From assembly GCA_965225955.1 (NCBI GenBank), contig CBDDBX010000018.1:93663-157662 (forward strand): DNA of 64,000 bases, written 5' to 3'. Position numbers and translations under genes: made by a program. This DNA comes from CBDDBX01 sp965225955. GTDB lineage: Bacteria; Acidobacteriota; Aminicenantia; UBA2199. How positions within the stretch are numbered: position 1 is the first letter of the stretch; each line of letters starts with the position of its first letter. This document shows positions 51,227 through 59,595 of this stretch, piece after piece. The notes below the pieces were generated by a model that did no database searches, had not been told where the DNA came from, and was given only the letters and a program-made list of their open reading frames with translations.

Positions 51227-53925
51227 CCGGAATTTCTGCCAGCCATAACATCAGAAACCATTTTTGACATATCTGCGATACGGTATGGTTTCTGAATAAA
51301 ACCCTGGGCTCCGTCAGATTTAGCAGTTCCTCCAAAACCATTTTCACTATAACCTGAAGATATGATAGCTACTACATCAGGGTTTATCTCTTTAAATCTA
51401 CTCAGCACTTCCCCTCCGTTCATCTCAGGCATCACCTGGTCTATTATCACCAGATCGATATCTTTCCAGTTTTTCTCATACAATTTTACAGCCTCCGGCC
51501 CACCTCTGCAGATAGTTACCCGGTACCCCAGATTGCCGAGAATCCTTTTGCCCAGCTCACATATAACTTCCTCATCATCGATAAGCATTATATGTCCGTC
51601 CCCCTTTTCAACTGAATGTCCACCGGTTACCTTTTTTTTATCAACCGCAAGATTCTTCTCAAGTGGAAAACTCAACTTAAAAACAGTCCCTTTATCCTTC
51701 TCACTATATACATAAATTGCTCCTTTATGGCTTTTCACGGTTCCATAAACTGCTGCCAGTCCCATTCCCGTTCCTTTACCAAACTCTTTGGTAGTGAAGA
51801 AAGGCTCGAAAATTTTATCCCTGATCTCTTTATCTATTCCAACACCTGAATCTGTTATCGATATTCTGAGAAATTCTCCCGGAATAACCTCATATTCATG
51901 GTTACTGCAGTACTCTTCATCCAGTTCAATAATATCTGTTCTGAATTCAAGATCTCCACCATCAGGCATTGCATCTCTTGCATTAAGGCCAATATTAAGA
52001 ATGGCACTCTGCAACTGGGATGGATCTCCTGTAACAAATGACGATTCAGCATTGAGCATCTTTCTTATGTTTATCTTTTTATCGATGCTATGAGACAGCA
52101 TTGATATTACATCTTCAATTATCTTATGCATGTCCACAGGAATTGAGAAGTAGTTACCAAGCCTTGCAAAAGAGAGTAGCTGTCCTGTAAGGTTTGCAAC
52201 ATGTTGTGCACAATCTATAATCTTGCCTGAATACTCTTTAATAAACGGATCAGCTATACCTCTGTCCATTATAAGATCTGCAAAACCTATTATTCCTCCC
52301 AACTGATTATTAAAATCGTGTGCAAGGCCTCCTGCCAGTTGCCCCAGAGCTTCCAGTTTTTCTGACTGCTTGAGCCTCTTCTCCATTGCCCTCTGTTCTG
52401 TTATATCCGAAAAGAGACTGTAAGCGTAACATACCCCTCTCTCCATATATACATTAACAGCTCTGTTGTTAATAAGGATCCACTTACCGTTACGACTCTT
52501 TATTCTGAATTCTGAATCCACATTGGTTCCATACTTAAAAAGACTGTGCCAATCTGCCTTAAGTCTGTCTTTATCTTCAGGATGAATCCGTTCAAAAAGA
52601 TACTCTTCCGGCTTCTCACAGATCTCATCTGAAGTATAGCCAAGAACCTTTTCCACATTGGGGCTCATGTAACTTATTCTCCGTTGCCTGTCAACAACCC
52701 AGGTTACATGGGGAATATTCTCTAAAAGAGTCCTGTACTTACTCTCACTCTCTTTCAGATTTCCCTCAGCTTCAATCCACAAGGTTACGTCTCTTACAAG
52801 CCCAATAACATGGTGATCCCTGTTTTCCCTATTCTCTATTCTTGCTGCAGATAATTCGAACCACCTTACCTTGTCAGGCATATCGAGAGAGTAGATCACT
52901 CCATGCACCAACTCTCCTCTCAATGTTTTTTCAAGACTTTCGGCAATCTTCATACCTGCATCAGGTGGAAGTACTTCTTCAATTGTTTTACCAAGAAAAA
53001 CCTTTGGTTCAACATACAGAAGACTATCATCCGGCGTGTTATAACTAACAATACGCCCTTTATGATCAAATTCAAGAAGCATGTCGGGCAGAGCAGTAAT
53101 GGTAGCATCAAGTTTCTCATGCGCCATCCTCAGTTTTTCTTCAGCTTTTTCTCTCTCTACAACACGTTTCCTGATCATATAAAAACCGTAAAGAAAAATA
53201 GCAACCCCCACAGACCAGAAAGCAAAGACCATGAGCCCATGATAATATATACTTTTCTTCTGCTGATCCATAAGATCTGTCAGAGGCATGGATATACTTA
53301 CTCCACCTCTTATATCACCTACTTTATACCCCTGATACCCATGACATTTAAGACACCCTTCCTTAACAACCATAGGCCTCATAAACCGGAAATATTCCTG
53401 ACCGTTAATTACTGAAACACCACTGCATTCATCAACTCCTTCTTCGAAATTTTCAAGAGCTGTTTTCTCCCAGTCATCCGGATAGTTATCTTTATTCAGA
53501 GGCTTCAGGCTCCTTATATCTCCCACTACCCCATACAGATGGGAAAACTGCCCCATCATCTGCCTGAGCATATACGCAGGATTCATAAGAGTAAGTTTTT
53601 TCCCTCCTCCGGTAGTGATATTTTTCTCAAAATCCCCTTTCAGATACGGATTCGGAAGAGTTTCCTCTGTAACTGGTACATAGACACCTCCATGTTTTGT
53701 AGCCCATAATCTGAAAGCCTGGTCTTTATTGAAATTGGAAAGAGCTGAAGCGTGAGCAATACTATTTGTCTGCTCTTTATACATATCGACTCCTCTGAAA
53801 AACACAAAAAAGCCCAGCACAGTCCAGACACAAAGTACAACTACTACATAGAACCTGAAATAAAAAACCTTGCCTTCAGATCCCCTGAACCGCCTCAGTA
53901 ATTTTGACAACACATTGTGAATCAT
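51223..53925 (-). CDS. Hybrid histidine kinase with CXXCH (heme-type) sensor domain
   Basis: A 900-aa kinase. A transmembrane helix (about 22-44) is followed by a Tll0287-like/DUF3365 sensor (about 50-225) with C191-X2-C194-H195, a c-type heme attachment motif, then a second helix (about 230-252). Two PAS domains follow (about 270-395 and 400-520), then HisKA with the phospho-histidine in GGLAHDFNN, HATPase (GIDKEIRDKIFEPFFTTK, GTGMGLAAVYG), and a C-terminal receiver with the phospho-Asp in VIIDQVMPEMNG. It starts 38 bases after the other hybrid kinase, with GGAGG upstream. Likely senses redox or a gas. Confidence 0.87.
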   Translation of the reverse strand: MIHNVLSKLLRRFRGSEGKVFYFRFYVVVVLCVWTVLGFFVFFRGVDMYKEQTNSIAHASALSNFNKDQAFRLWATKHGGVYVPVTEETLPNPYLKGDFEKNITTGGGKKLTLMNPAYMLRQMMGQFSHLYGVVGDIRSLKPLNKDNYPDDWEKTALENFEEGVDECSGVSVINGQEYFRFMRPMVVKEGCLKCHGYQGYKVGDIRGGVSISMPLTDLMDQQKKSIYYHGLMVFAFWSVGVAIFLYGFYMIRKRVVEREKAEEKLRMAHEKLDATITALPDMLLEFDHKGRIVSYNTPDDSLLYVEPKVFLGKTIEEVLPPDAGMKIAESLEKTLRGELVHGVIYSLDMPDKVRWFELSAARIENRENRDHHVIGLVRDVTLWIEAEGNLKESESKYRTLLENIPHVTWVVDRQRRISYMSPNVEKVLGYTSDEICEKPEEYLFERIHPEDKDRLKADWHSLFKYGTNVDSEFRIKSRNGKWILINNRAVNVYMERGVCYAYSLFSDITEQRAMEKRLKQSEKLEALGQLAGGLAHDFNNQLGGIIGFADLIMDRGIADPFIKEYSGKIIDCAQHVANLTGQLLSFARLGNYFSIPVDMHKIIEDVISMLSHSIDKKINIRKMLNAESSFVTGDPSQLQSAILNIGLNARDAMPDGGDLEFRTDIIELDEEYCSNHEYEVIPGEFLRISITDSGVGIDKEIRDKIFEPFFTTKEFGKGTGMGLAAVYGTVKSHKGAIYVYSEKDKGTVFKLSFPLEKNLAVDKKKVTGGHSVEKGDGHIMLIDDEEVICELGKRILGNLGYRVTICRGGPEAVKLYEKNWKDIDLVIIDQVMPEMNGGEVLSRFKEINPDVVAIISSGYSENGFGGTAKSDGAQGFIQKPYRIADMSKMVSDVMAGRNSG

Positions 53926-53963
53926 TACTTTAAAGCCTCCACAGCAGGCAAAGATGTTCTCTG

Positions 53964-56780
53964 CTATCTCTTATCAAATATAGTTCTTATTGTTCTCAGC
54001 ATCTTGTTTTTTGAAACAGGTTTAATAAGCAGCGCATCAACACCACTTGAATTGAGCACCTCTTCCTTTGCAATACCTGTATATCCGGTACAGAGAATTA
54101 CCGGAATCCCCTCTCTTTTTTCTCTCATCCCCTTTAACAGACTCAAGCCTGTCATATTAGGCATATTAATATCTGCCACAACAATATCATATTTATCAGG
54201 GTTTTCTTTAAAGGCATCAAATGCCTGCAGACTCTCTTTAAAACTTTCAACTTTATAACCTGCAGCTTTAAGTACCATATCCCAGAGATCAACCAGTGCC
54301 GGCTCATCATCAACAAACATTACCCGTTCATTTCCTCTCAGGGATTCTGCTTTTTCTATCTGCTTTCTTACAGATACATCTGCAGCCTGCCCAACCGGAA
54401 GATATATATCAAAGGTAGTTCCTTCACCCTCTTCAGATCCTACATTTACAAAACCACCATAGCTTTTAACAATACCATAAACAACAGCAAGCCCCATACC
54501 TGAACCTTCACCACTCTTTTTTGTAGTAAAATAGGGTTCAAAGATTCTACCAATTATATCTGTTCCTATTCCATCTCCACTATCTCTTATTGTAAGCTGC
54601 TGATACTCTCCGGGCTCTATTCTCTCCTGCTCCCCAACTTCCTGATTTACAATAACATCCTTTAATCCAATATCTATGTATCCCTGTCTGTTACCTATTG
54701 CATGAGCTGCATTGGAGCAGAGATTCATCACAATCTGGTTTATCTGAGTTGGATTCACACATACAAGAGCCAGCTCCTTATCGTGTTTGAAGTCAAGTTT
54801 TATAGAGGTAGGCAGAGAAGCTCTCATAAACTTAACAGCTTCCTGAACAATTCGTACGACTTCTACAAAACTCTTTGATGTTTCTGTTTTTCTGCTAAAC
54901 GCCAGAATCTGATGAACAAGATCTCTTGCTCTGAGAGAAGCTTTAAGGACCTGGTTCATATTCTCAATAAGTTCAGGTGTATTAACACCTCCCATAGATA
55001 TCTCAGTATATCCCATTATTACACTTAATATATTGTTAAAATCGTGAGCAATTCCTCCTGCCAGTGTTCCCAGAGATTCCATCTTCTGGGACTGCATAAG
55101 TTCGAGTTTAAGCAGCGCTTTCTCTTTTTCCGCTCTCTTACTCTCTGTAAGATCCTGTCCAATAGCAATAAGCCCTTTATTTGATCTGCCGGAATCTGTA
55201 AGGCCGGTGACATTCCATAATAGATATTTACCTTCTCCATCTGAGGTAATGGTTCTGTACTCAAAATGTTCTGTAGCCAGTCCATTAAGAACCTTTTTAA
55301 AATCTTTCTCCACAAGAAGGGCATAGTCAGGATCTACTATTAACTGCAGATAGTTTTTACCTATAACTTCGTCTCTTCTGTAACCAAAAATATTCTCTGC
55401 TGCAAGATTCCATTCAATAATGCGGTATGACTGATCAAGACATACAATAACACTCCCTGCAGTACTGAATACAGATCTGTATCTTGCCTCACTTTCAGAA
55501 AGTTTATCTTCTGCTACTTTTCTGGCTGTCAGGTCCACTACTGTTGTCAGGAATATGATTTCACCTGTAGTAATTTTCTTACGAACGGTTGATACTGCTC
55601 CCCAGAAGTAGCTTCCGTCTCTTCTCTTCAGCTCAAGCTCTTTACCCTGTATACCTGAAACTTTTTCAAGAAAATTACACAATTCACTATACTCACTCTT
55701 ATCAGGAAAAAAATCAGACCAGTTAAGCCCTGTACACTCTTCTTTATTAACAAATCCCAGAAGTTCCAGAGCGGTCTTATTTATATCGATTATTTTACCT
55801 GCTTTATCTGTCTGCAGTATACCTGCCGGAGCACTGTCCATTATTGTTCGTAATTTCTGTTCACTAAGGCTCAGATCCTTTGTAATAGTTCTGATAGACT
55901 GGCTCATCTTATAAAAAGTCTGCCCCAGTTCATCCTTATCTGATCTTGGTGGAATATCGTGACTAAAATCCCCATCTATTATTTTTTTAGCCTGCCCGAC
56001 TCTGTATTTCAGATCCCTCTGAAGAGCTCTGAAAGAGTCGGCAAGAATACCGATTTCTCCTTTACCGGTAATTGTGATATCGTCTGACAGGTTCCCTCTG
56101 GCTATATTTTCTATATTAGCAAGGATTTTACTAAGTGGTCTTACAATACTTCTGGCTATAGCAAATGAGATTACCATTCCCAGAGCAATCATAAGAGATA
56201 CAAAAACAATAAGAACGACAATCATACTCTTTTTTTTATCTCTTGCTCCCTGCAGGAAACTATCAGCTTTTGAATTGGCAAAATCGATCATCTTCTGAAT
56301 ACGGGTATTCATTTTAACTACATGTGCAGCACCTTTACCACGGGTAATTGCAACAGCCTCTCTCTTATTACCTGAAAGGCTCAGTCTTATAACTTCATCT
56401 CTTATAGATTTCCACTGTTCAAAAGACTCATGAGCACTATAAACATCTGTCATATCTCCAAGAAAACGCTCAAATACAATCCTGAAACTCTTATAAACTT
56501 CAATCTCCAGCAGATCAACAGCTCTTATTGCCTCTTCAATCTCTGCTTTTGACTCACCAGTAGCAACATCTTTCATAGACCGGTGCATTCCGTTGATATT
56601 GGCCTTAATATCCCTTACAGAATAACCTACATTCAGTGGATGATAATATATCTTCTCTGTTAGCTCAGCTACCTCAAGAAGGCGGTACACAGATACTGTA
56701 CCAACAATGATAACAATAATAATCACAAGCCCAAACCCCAGTGCCAGCTTGTTGCCAATTTTAAAATCACGAAATTTCAA
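53964..56780 (-). CDS. Hybrid histidine kinase with four-helix-bundle sensor, HAMP and PAS domains
   Basis: A 938-aa kinase. The N-terminal helix (about 11-33) and a second helix (about 185-208) enclose a four-helix-bundle MCP-like sensor. A HAMP domain (about 208-260), PAS domains (about 305-425 and 430-550), HisKA (phospho-His in GGIAHDFNN), HATPase (GSGMGLAVVYG) and a receiver (VADINMPNMTG) follow. The start is a TTG with AGGTGG upstream. It is first of a two-kinase operon; no separate output regulator is encoded nearby, so phosphotransfer must go elsewhere. Confidence 0.87.
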   Translation of the reverse strand: MKFRDFKIGNKLALGFGLVIIIVIIVGTVSVYRLLEVAELTEKIYYHPLNVGYSVRDIKANINGMHRSMKDVATGESKAEIEEAIRAVDLLEIEVYKSFRIVFERFLGDMTDVYSAHESFEQWKSIRDEVIRLSLSGNKREAVAITRGKGAAHVVKMNTRIQKMIDFANSKADSFLQGARDKKKSMIVVLIVFVSLMIALGMVISFAIARSIVRPLSKILANIENIARGNLSDDITITGKGEIGILADSFRALQRDLKYRVGQAKKIIDGDFSHDIPPRSDKDELGQTFYKMSQSIRTITKDLSLSEQKLRTIMDSAPAGILQTDKAGKIIDINKTALELLGFVNKEECTGLNWSDFFPDKSEYSELCNFLEKVSGIQGKELELKRRDGSYFWGAVSTVRKKITTGEIIFLTTVVDLTARKVAEDKLSESEARYRSVFSTAGSVIVCLDQSYRIIEWNLAAENIFGYRRDEVIGKNYLQLIVDPDYALLVEKDFKKVLNGLATEHFEYRTITSDGEGKYLLWNVTGLTDSGRSNKGLIAIGQDLTESKRAEKEKALLKLELMQSQKMESLGTLAGGIAHDFNNILSVIMGYTEISMGGVNTPELIENMNQVLKASLRARDLVHQILAFSRKTETSKSFVEVVRIVQEAVKFMRASLPTSIKLDFKHDKELALVCVNPTQINQIVMNLCSNAAHAIGNRQGYIDIGLKDVIVNQEVGEQERIEPGEYQQLTIRDSGDGIGTDIIGRIFEPYFTTKKSGEGSGMGLAVVYGIVKSYGGFVNVGSEEGEGTTFDIYLPVGQAADVSVRKQIEKAESLRGNERVMFVDDEPALVDLWDMVLKAAGYKVESFKESLQAFDAFKENPDKYDIVVADINMPNMTGLSLLKGMREKREGIPVILCTGYTGIAKEEVLNSSGVDALLIKPVSKNKMLRTIRTIFDKR

Positions 56781-57011
56781 TTTGCCACCTGACTATAGAG
56801 ATAAGTTAATCACAGAACAGCGTACTTCTCCTGACAGTTAATTAATGTAATGATTATTCAGATTTTTCAAAACTGAATATGATAATCTATATCAAAGACA
56901 CTGAAGATTTACTGTGAAATATTAAATATTAAATTTTTCATTTAATTTAAACCTTTCAATAACAGCTGCCGTAATAGTAAGTAATTAATTCTCAAAAACC
57001 CAACTATTTAG

Positions 57012-57050
57012 ATCCCGGTTTAACTAATCCCTGAACCGGGATTTTTCTTT
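57012..57050 (+). terminator. Isolated Rho-independent terminator with no gene before it
   Basis: ATCCCGGTT (57012-57020) and AACCGGGAT (57034-57042) form a 9-bp stem followed by TTTTTCTTT on the plus strand. No plus-strand protein gene precedes it within 5.8 kb, so it may close a small RNA. Confidence 0.65.
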
Positions 57051-57163
57051 ATCATTAAAATCACAAAGGACAATGACTAAAACGGACGATCGCAGACAGA
57101 CACAGACGACTTTATATAAAGGAACCTTTGCATGTCTCTGTTTGCATTGTCTGTCAGTTCTAA

Positions 57164-57182
57164 TCCTGAGCTTGTCGAAGGG
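57164..57182. repeat. REP-like palindromic repeat
   Basis: TCCTGAGCTTGTCGAAGGG is an imperfect palindrome of a type that recurs in many environmental bacterial genomes between genes. Only one copy is seen here. Confidence 0.4.
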
Positions 57183-57208
57183 TAACACAGAGATTAAATA
57201 GCAGCTAC

Positions 57209-58273
57209 TTACCTCTTCGGCAGAATCTTAACCAGCTTACCCATTCTGTAGACTTCATTGGAAATAACCTGCCCCTCATCATTATATACAAGAGCCTGCC
57301 CATTTCTTTTGCCACTCCTGTATGTTATATCTGACACCATCACTCCCTTATTATTGTATAATACCTGCCGCCCATCCTCAGTACCATCAATATACTCCTG
57401 TTCTCTAATTATAAGCCCATCACTATTACGGCACTCCCATAACCCCTGCTTCATACCTTTAACATATGCTCCCTTCCAATATATAATCCCATCATTCTCT
57501 TCCCATTCACCGCTTCTTTTATCAAATTTCAATTCCCCTTGTTCAATTACTTTCCCATAATTATCGAATTTAATATACCCCCCATGCTTCAAACCATTAC
57601 CATAAATAACTTTTTCAACAACTTGTCCATCTTTATTGAAAGTAATCCACTGATCGTGTTTTTTTCCTTTACGGTATTCTCCTTCTGTTTTTATTCCGGT
57701 TTTACGATCTATACTCCAGAACTTTCCATGCCTTGTATTTTCTGCAAATTCAATTTCTGAAATCAGAGTTCCCTCTTCACTCCATGAACTCCAACTGCCA
57801 TCTTTCATTCCATTAGTAAAGCGTCCTGCGCATTTTTTGGAGCCATCTTCATACCATTGCCCCCATATTCCTTCAAGTATTCCGTTACCGAACTGCATCC
57901 CTTTCATCTTATTGCCGTTTTTATACCACTGAAGCCACTTACCGGTTTGCAGATTGTTTTTAAACTTCCCTTCACCCTTCTTCTCACCGGTGCTATACCA
58001 CCACTGCCATTTTCCCTCCAGTTTCCCATTTCTGAAGAGACCTTTTCTTTTCATTACAGAGTTATCGTGCCAGGTCATAAAATCCCCGTGTCTTTTACCG
58101 CAGAGAAACTCCTCATATTTCATCCTGGAACCATTGGGGTACCAATAGGTTCTTCTTACAGATTTCTCACGGGCAATCTCTTCAAAAATTAGTTTGCCAT
58201 TTTCGTCATGCTCTCTTCTGGTATAGTATACAGAGCTATTTACACTATTATCATTCTTTTTTTTCTGACCCAT
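57209..58273 (-). CDS. MORN_2 (YwqK-like) repeat protein
   Basis: A 354-aa protein made almost wholly of about 13 MORN_2 repeats (PF07661) of about 23 residues, each with a pattern such as G-x-W-x-x-W-x-x-x-G-x-K-x-x-x-G-x-F. The ATG at 58273 is preferred to a longer start at 58324. There is no signal peptide or membrane helix. Databases often call such proteins antitoxins; no toxin is near and that label has no support here. It lies in a repeat-rich island with little else, which suggests later acquisition. Confidence 0.82.
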   Translation of the reverse strand: MGQKKKNDNSVNSSVYYTRREHDENGKLIFEEIAREKSVRRTYWYPNGSRMKYEEFLCGKRHGDFMTWHDNSVMKRKGLFRNGKLEGKWQWWYSTGEKKGEGKFKNNLQTGKWLQWYKNGNKMKGMQFGNGILEGIWGQWYEDGSKKCAGRFTNGMKDGSWSSWSEEGTLISEIEFAENTRHGKFWSIDRKTGIKTEGEYRKGKKHDQWITFNKDGQVVEKVIYGNGLKHGGYIKFDNYGKVIEQGELKFDKRSGEWEENDGIIYWKGAYVKGMKQGLWECRNSDGLIIREQEYIDGTEDGRQVLYNNKGVMVSDITYRSGKRNGQALVYNDEGQVISNEVYRMGKLVKILPKR

Positions 58274-58399
58274 AATGAAATCCCGACTAAAAGTTATTCT
58301 ATTATACCAATACCTCCGAATCAAGAAGAGATTGTTTACATCTTAAGAAACACAAAGACAGCCAGGAACAAACACTTGAATGGAATAGAACTACATGCT

Positions 58400-58681
58400 A
58401 TTAAGCCACACAAAAAACAGGGACTGACAGGGACAAACAGAGACACCCACAGGTGTGAGTTAAAAAAAAGATACCTTTAACAAATTGTACTGAACCAGGG
58501 AATAAGAAACACTATGCTTTATTTGATCGCCTGCTTGTCATGGCGTAGCCGAAGGCGAAGACTAGTGTTTGTCATTGCATGTCCGTGTATGTCTGTGCTC
58601 GGTCCGGCGTAACTCTAAGAAGAATTGATGAATCTGTGAACATGTTAAAAGAGCGCTGACGGGTTCTTTGTGTGGCTTAAT
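58400..58681. repeat. 282-base segment bounded by 15-bp inverted repeats
   Basis: ATTAAGCCACACAAA (58400-58414) and its exact complement (58667-58681) bound the segment. Weaker similarity continues inside both ends (GGACTGAC versus CCGTCAGC). No target-site duplication is clear. It may be a degenerate MITE-like element or an inverted duplication. Confidence 0.45.
58537..58560. repeat. REP-like motif
   Basis: GTCATGGCGTAGCC followed by GAAGGCGAAG is a GC-rich motif that stands out from the AT-rich surroundings and resembles dispersed intergenic repeats of other genomes. Confidence 0.35.
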
Positions 58682-58848
58682 CAACTCTTTATAAAGCCTG
58701 TAAAAATACCTCATAGCACACCCAACAGGTGTAAATAAGCCCCTTGATAACTCAAGCAAAAGACTTTAAATGTAAATTTTATTTTCTTATTGTAACAGCA
58801 TTTGAAATGTGCTAAAAGACGATTATATCTACATATAAGGAGGTAGTT

Positions 58849-59553
58849 ATGTTAAACAAATCTTTATGGAGTATTACTATACTGGTTTTCTTTCTAATAC
58901 TTTCAGGATGTAAAAGTTCTGACAATAACAAAGCTGGCTTCAGCAAGTCCTATGGTTTTTTTAATAATCAGGAAGGATGGATCTGGGGGTTTGCTGATTA
59001 TCCACCAGGAAGTGAAGGCTTTTACGAACTCTCAGGAGGGTTTTCTAAACTTCCGGCTCCCCTCAGCAGTTCAACAGGTTCAATAAAAATCAGCGGAAAC
59101 AATCATAGTGATGATCTCTTCATGTATATAAAAAAGCTTATTACCGGGCTTAAACCGGATACAGAGTACATCGGCACTATAAGCATGACCCTGGCATCAA
59201 ATGCTGCAGAAGGTTCCTTTGGTATAGGAGGTAGCCCTGCCAGTAGTGTTTATCTTAAAGTTGGCATTGTTCCACAGGAGCCTCTATCTGTAACTAATGG
59301 GGGATACTACAGAATAAGTATCGACAAAGGAAATCAGGCTACAGAGGGTAAAGATATGATGAATATAGGGAATATATCAAATGGAATCAGCACTACTGAA
59401 TACAGGATGATAGAGAGAAGAAGTTCTGTAATAAAGTTCAGAAGCAGCAATAACGGAACATGCTGGGTGATTATTGGAACCGATTCCGGTTTTGAAGGAA
59501 CAACAACCCTCTACTACGACACAATTAATGTTGAGCTGGAGGCTGTAAACTGA
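58849..59553 (+). CDS. Predicted lipoprotein of unknown function
   Basis: A 234-aa protein with a signal peptide and lipobox LILSGC (acylated cysteine 21). The mature part is beta-rich and opens with SKSYGFFNNQEGWIWGFADYPPG, then an FMYIKKLITGLKPDTEYIGTISMTL segment that resembles a jelly-roll or Fn3-like fold. It ends LYYDTINVELEAV. AAGGAGG precedes the ATG. No named family is recognised; surface location is likely. Confidence 0.75.
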   Translation: MLNKSLWSITILVFFLILSGCKSSDNNKAGFSKSYGFFNNQEGWIWGFADYPPGSEGFYELSGGFSKLPAPLSSSTGSIKISGNNHSDDLFMYIKKLITGLKPDTEYIGTISMTLASNAAEGSFGIGGSPASSVYLKVGIVPQEPLSVTNGGYYRISIDKGNQATEGKDMMNIGNISNGISTTEYRMIERRSSVIKFRSSNNGTCWVIIGTDSGFEGTTTLYYDTINVELEAVN

Positions 59554-59558
59554 GAGTA

Positions 59559-59581
59559 AGGCAGGTATAAAATACCTGCCT
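59559..59581. terminator. Bidirectional terminator
   Basis: Stem AGGCAGGTAT (59559-59568) / ATACCTGCCT (59572-59581) lies between the convergent lipoprotein and hydrogenase genes. Confidence 0.65.
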
Positions 59582-59595
59582 ACCCTATTAAGCAA

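Larger units (their letters stand above)
56781..57208. other. 428-base intergenic region
   Basis: No gene is supported. It contains the upstream region of the kinase operon, an AT-rich block (56860-56960), an isolated plus-strand terminator hairpin (57012-57050) and, at 57080-57200, degenerate dispersed-repeat text. Confidence 0.6.
58274..58848. other. Repeat-rich intergenic region
   Basis: No gene is supported in these 575 bases. A minus-strand frame at 58562-58759 (65 aa, RTEHRHTRTCNDKH end) is translated from repeat text. The region contains a 15-bp inverted repeat, a REP-like motif and several CAGACA/ACAGAC-type tracts. Confidence 0.55.

Noticed and set aside
57209..58273. Toxin-antitoxin system based on the YwqK antitoxin label
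   Set aside because: MORN_2 proteins are often given this label automatically; no toxin-like gene lies next to it.
58562..58759. Minus-strand 65-aa reading frame
   Set aside because: It is translated from dispersed-repeat text (RTEHRHTRT) and lacks a ribosome site.
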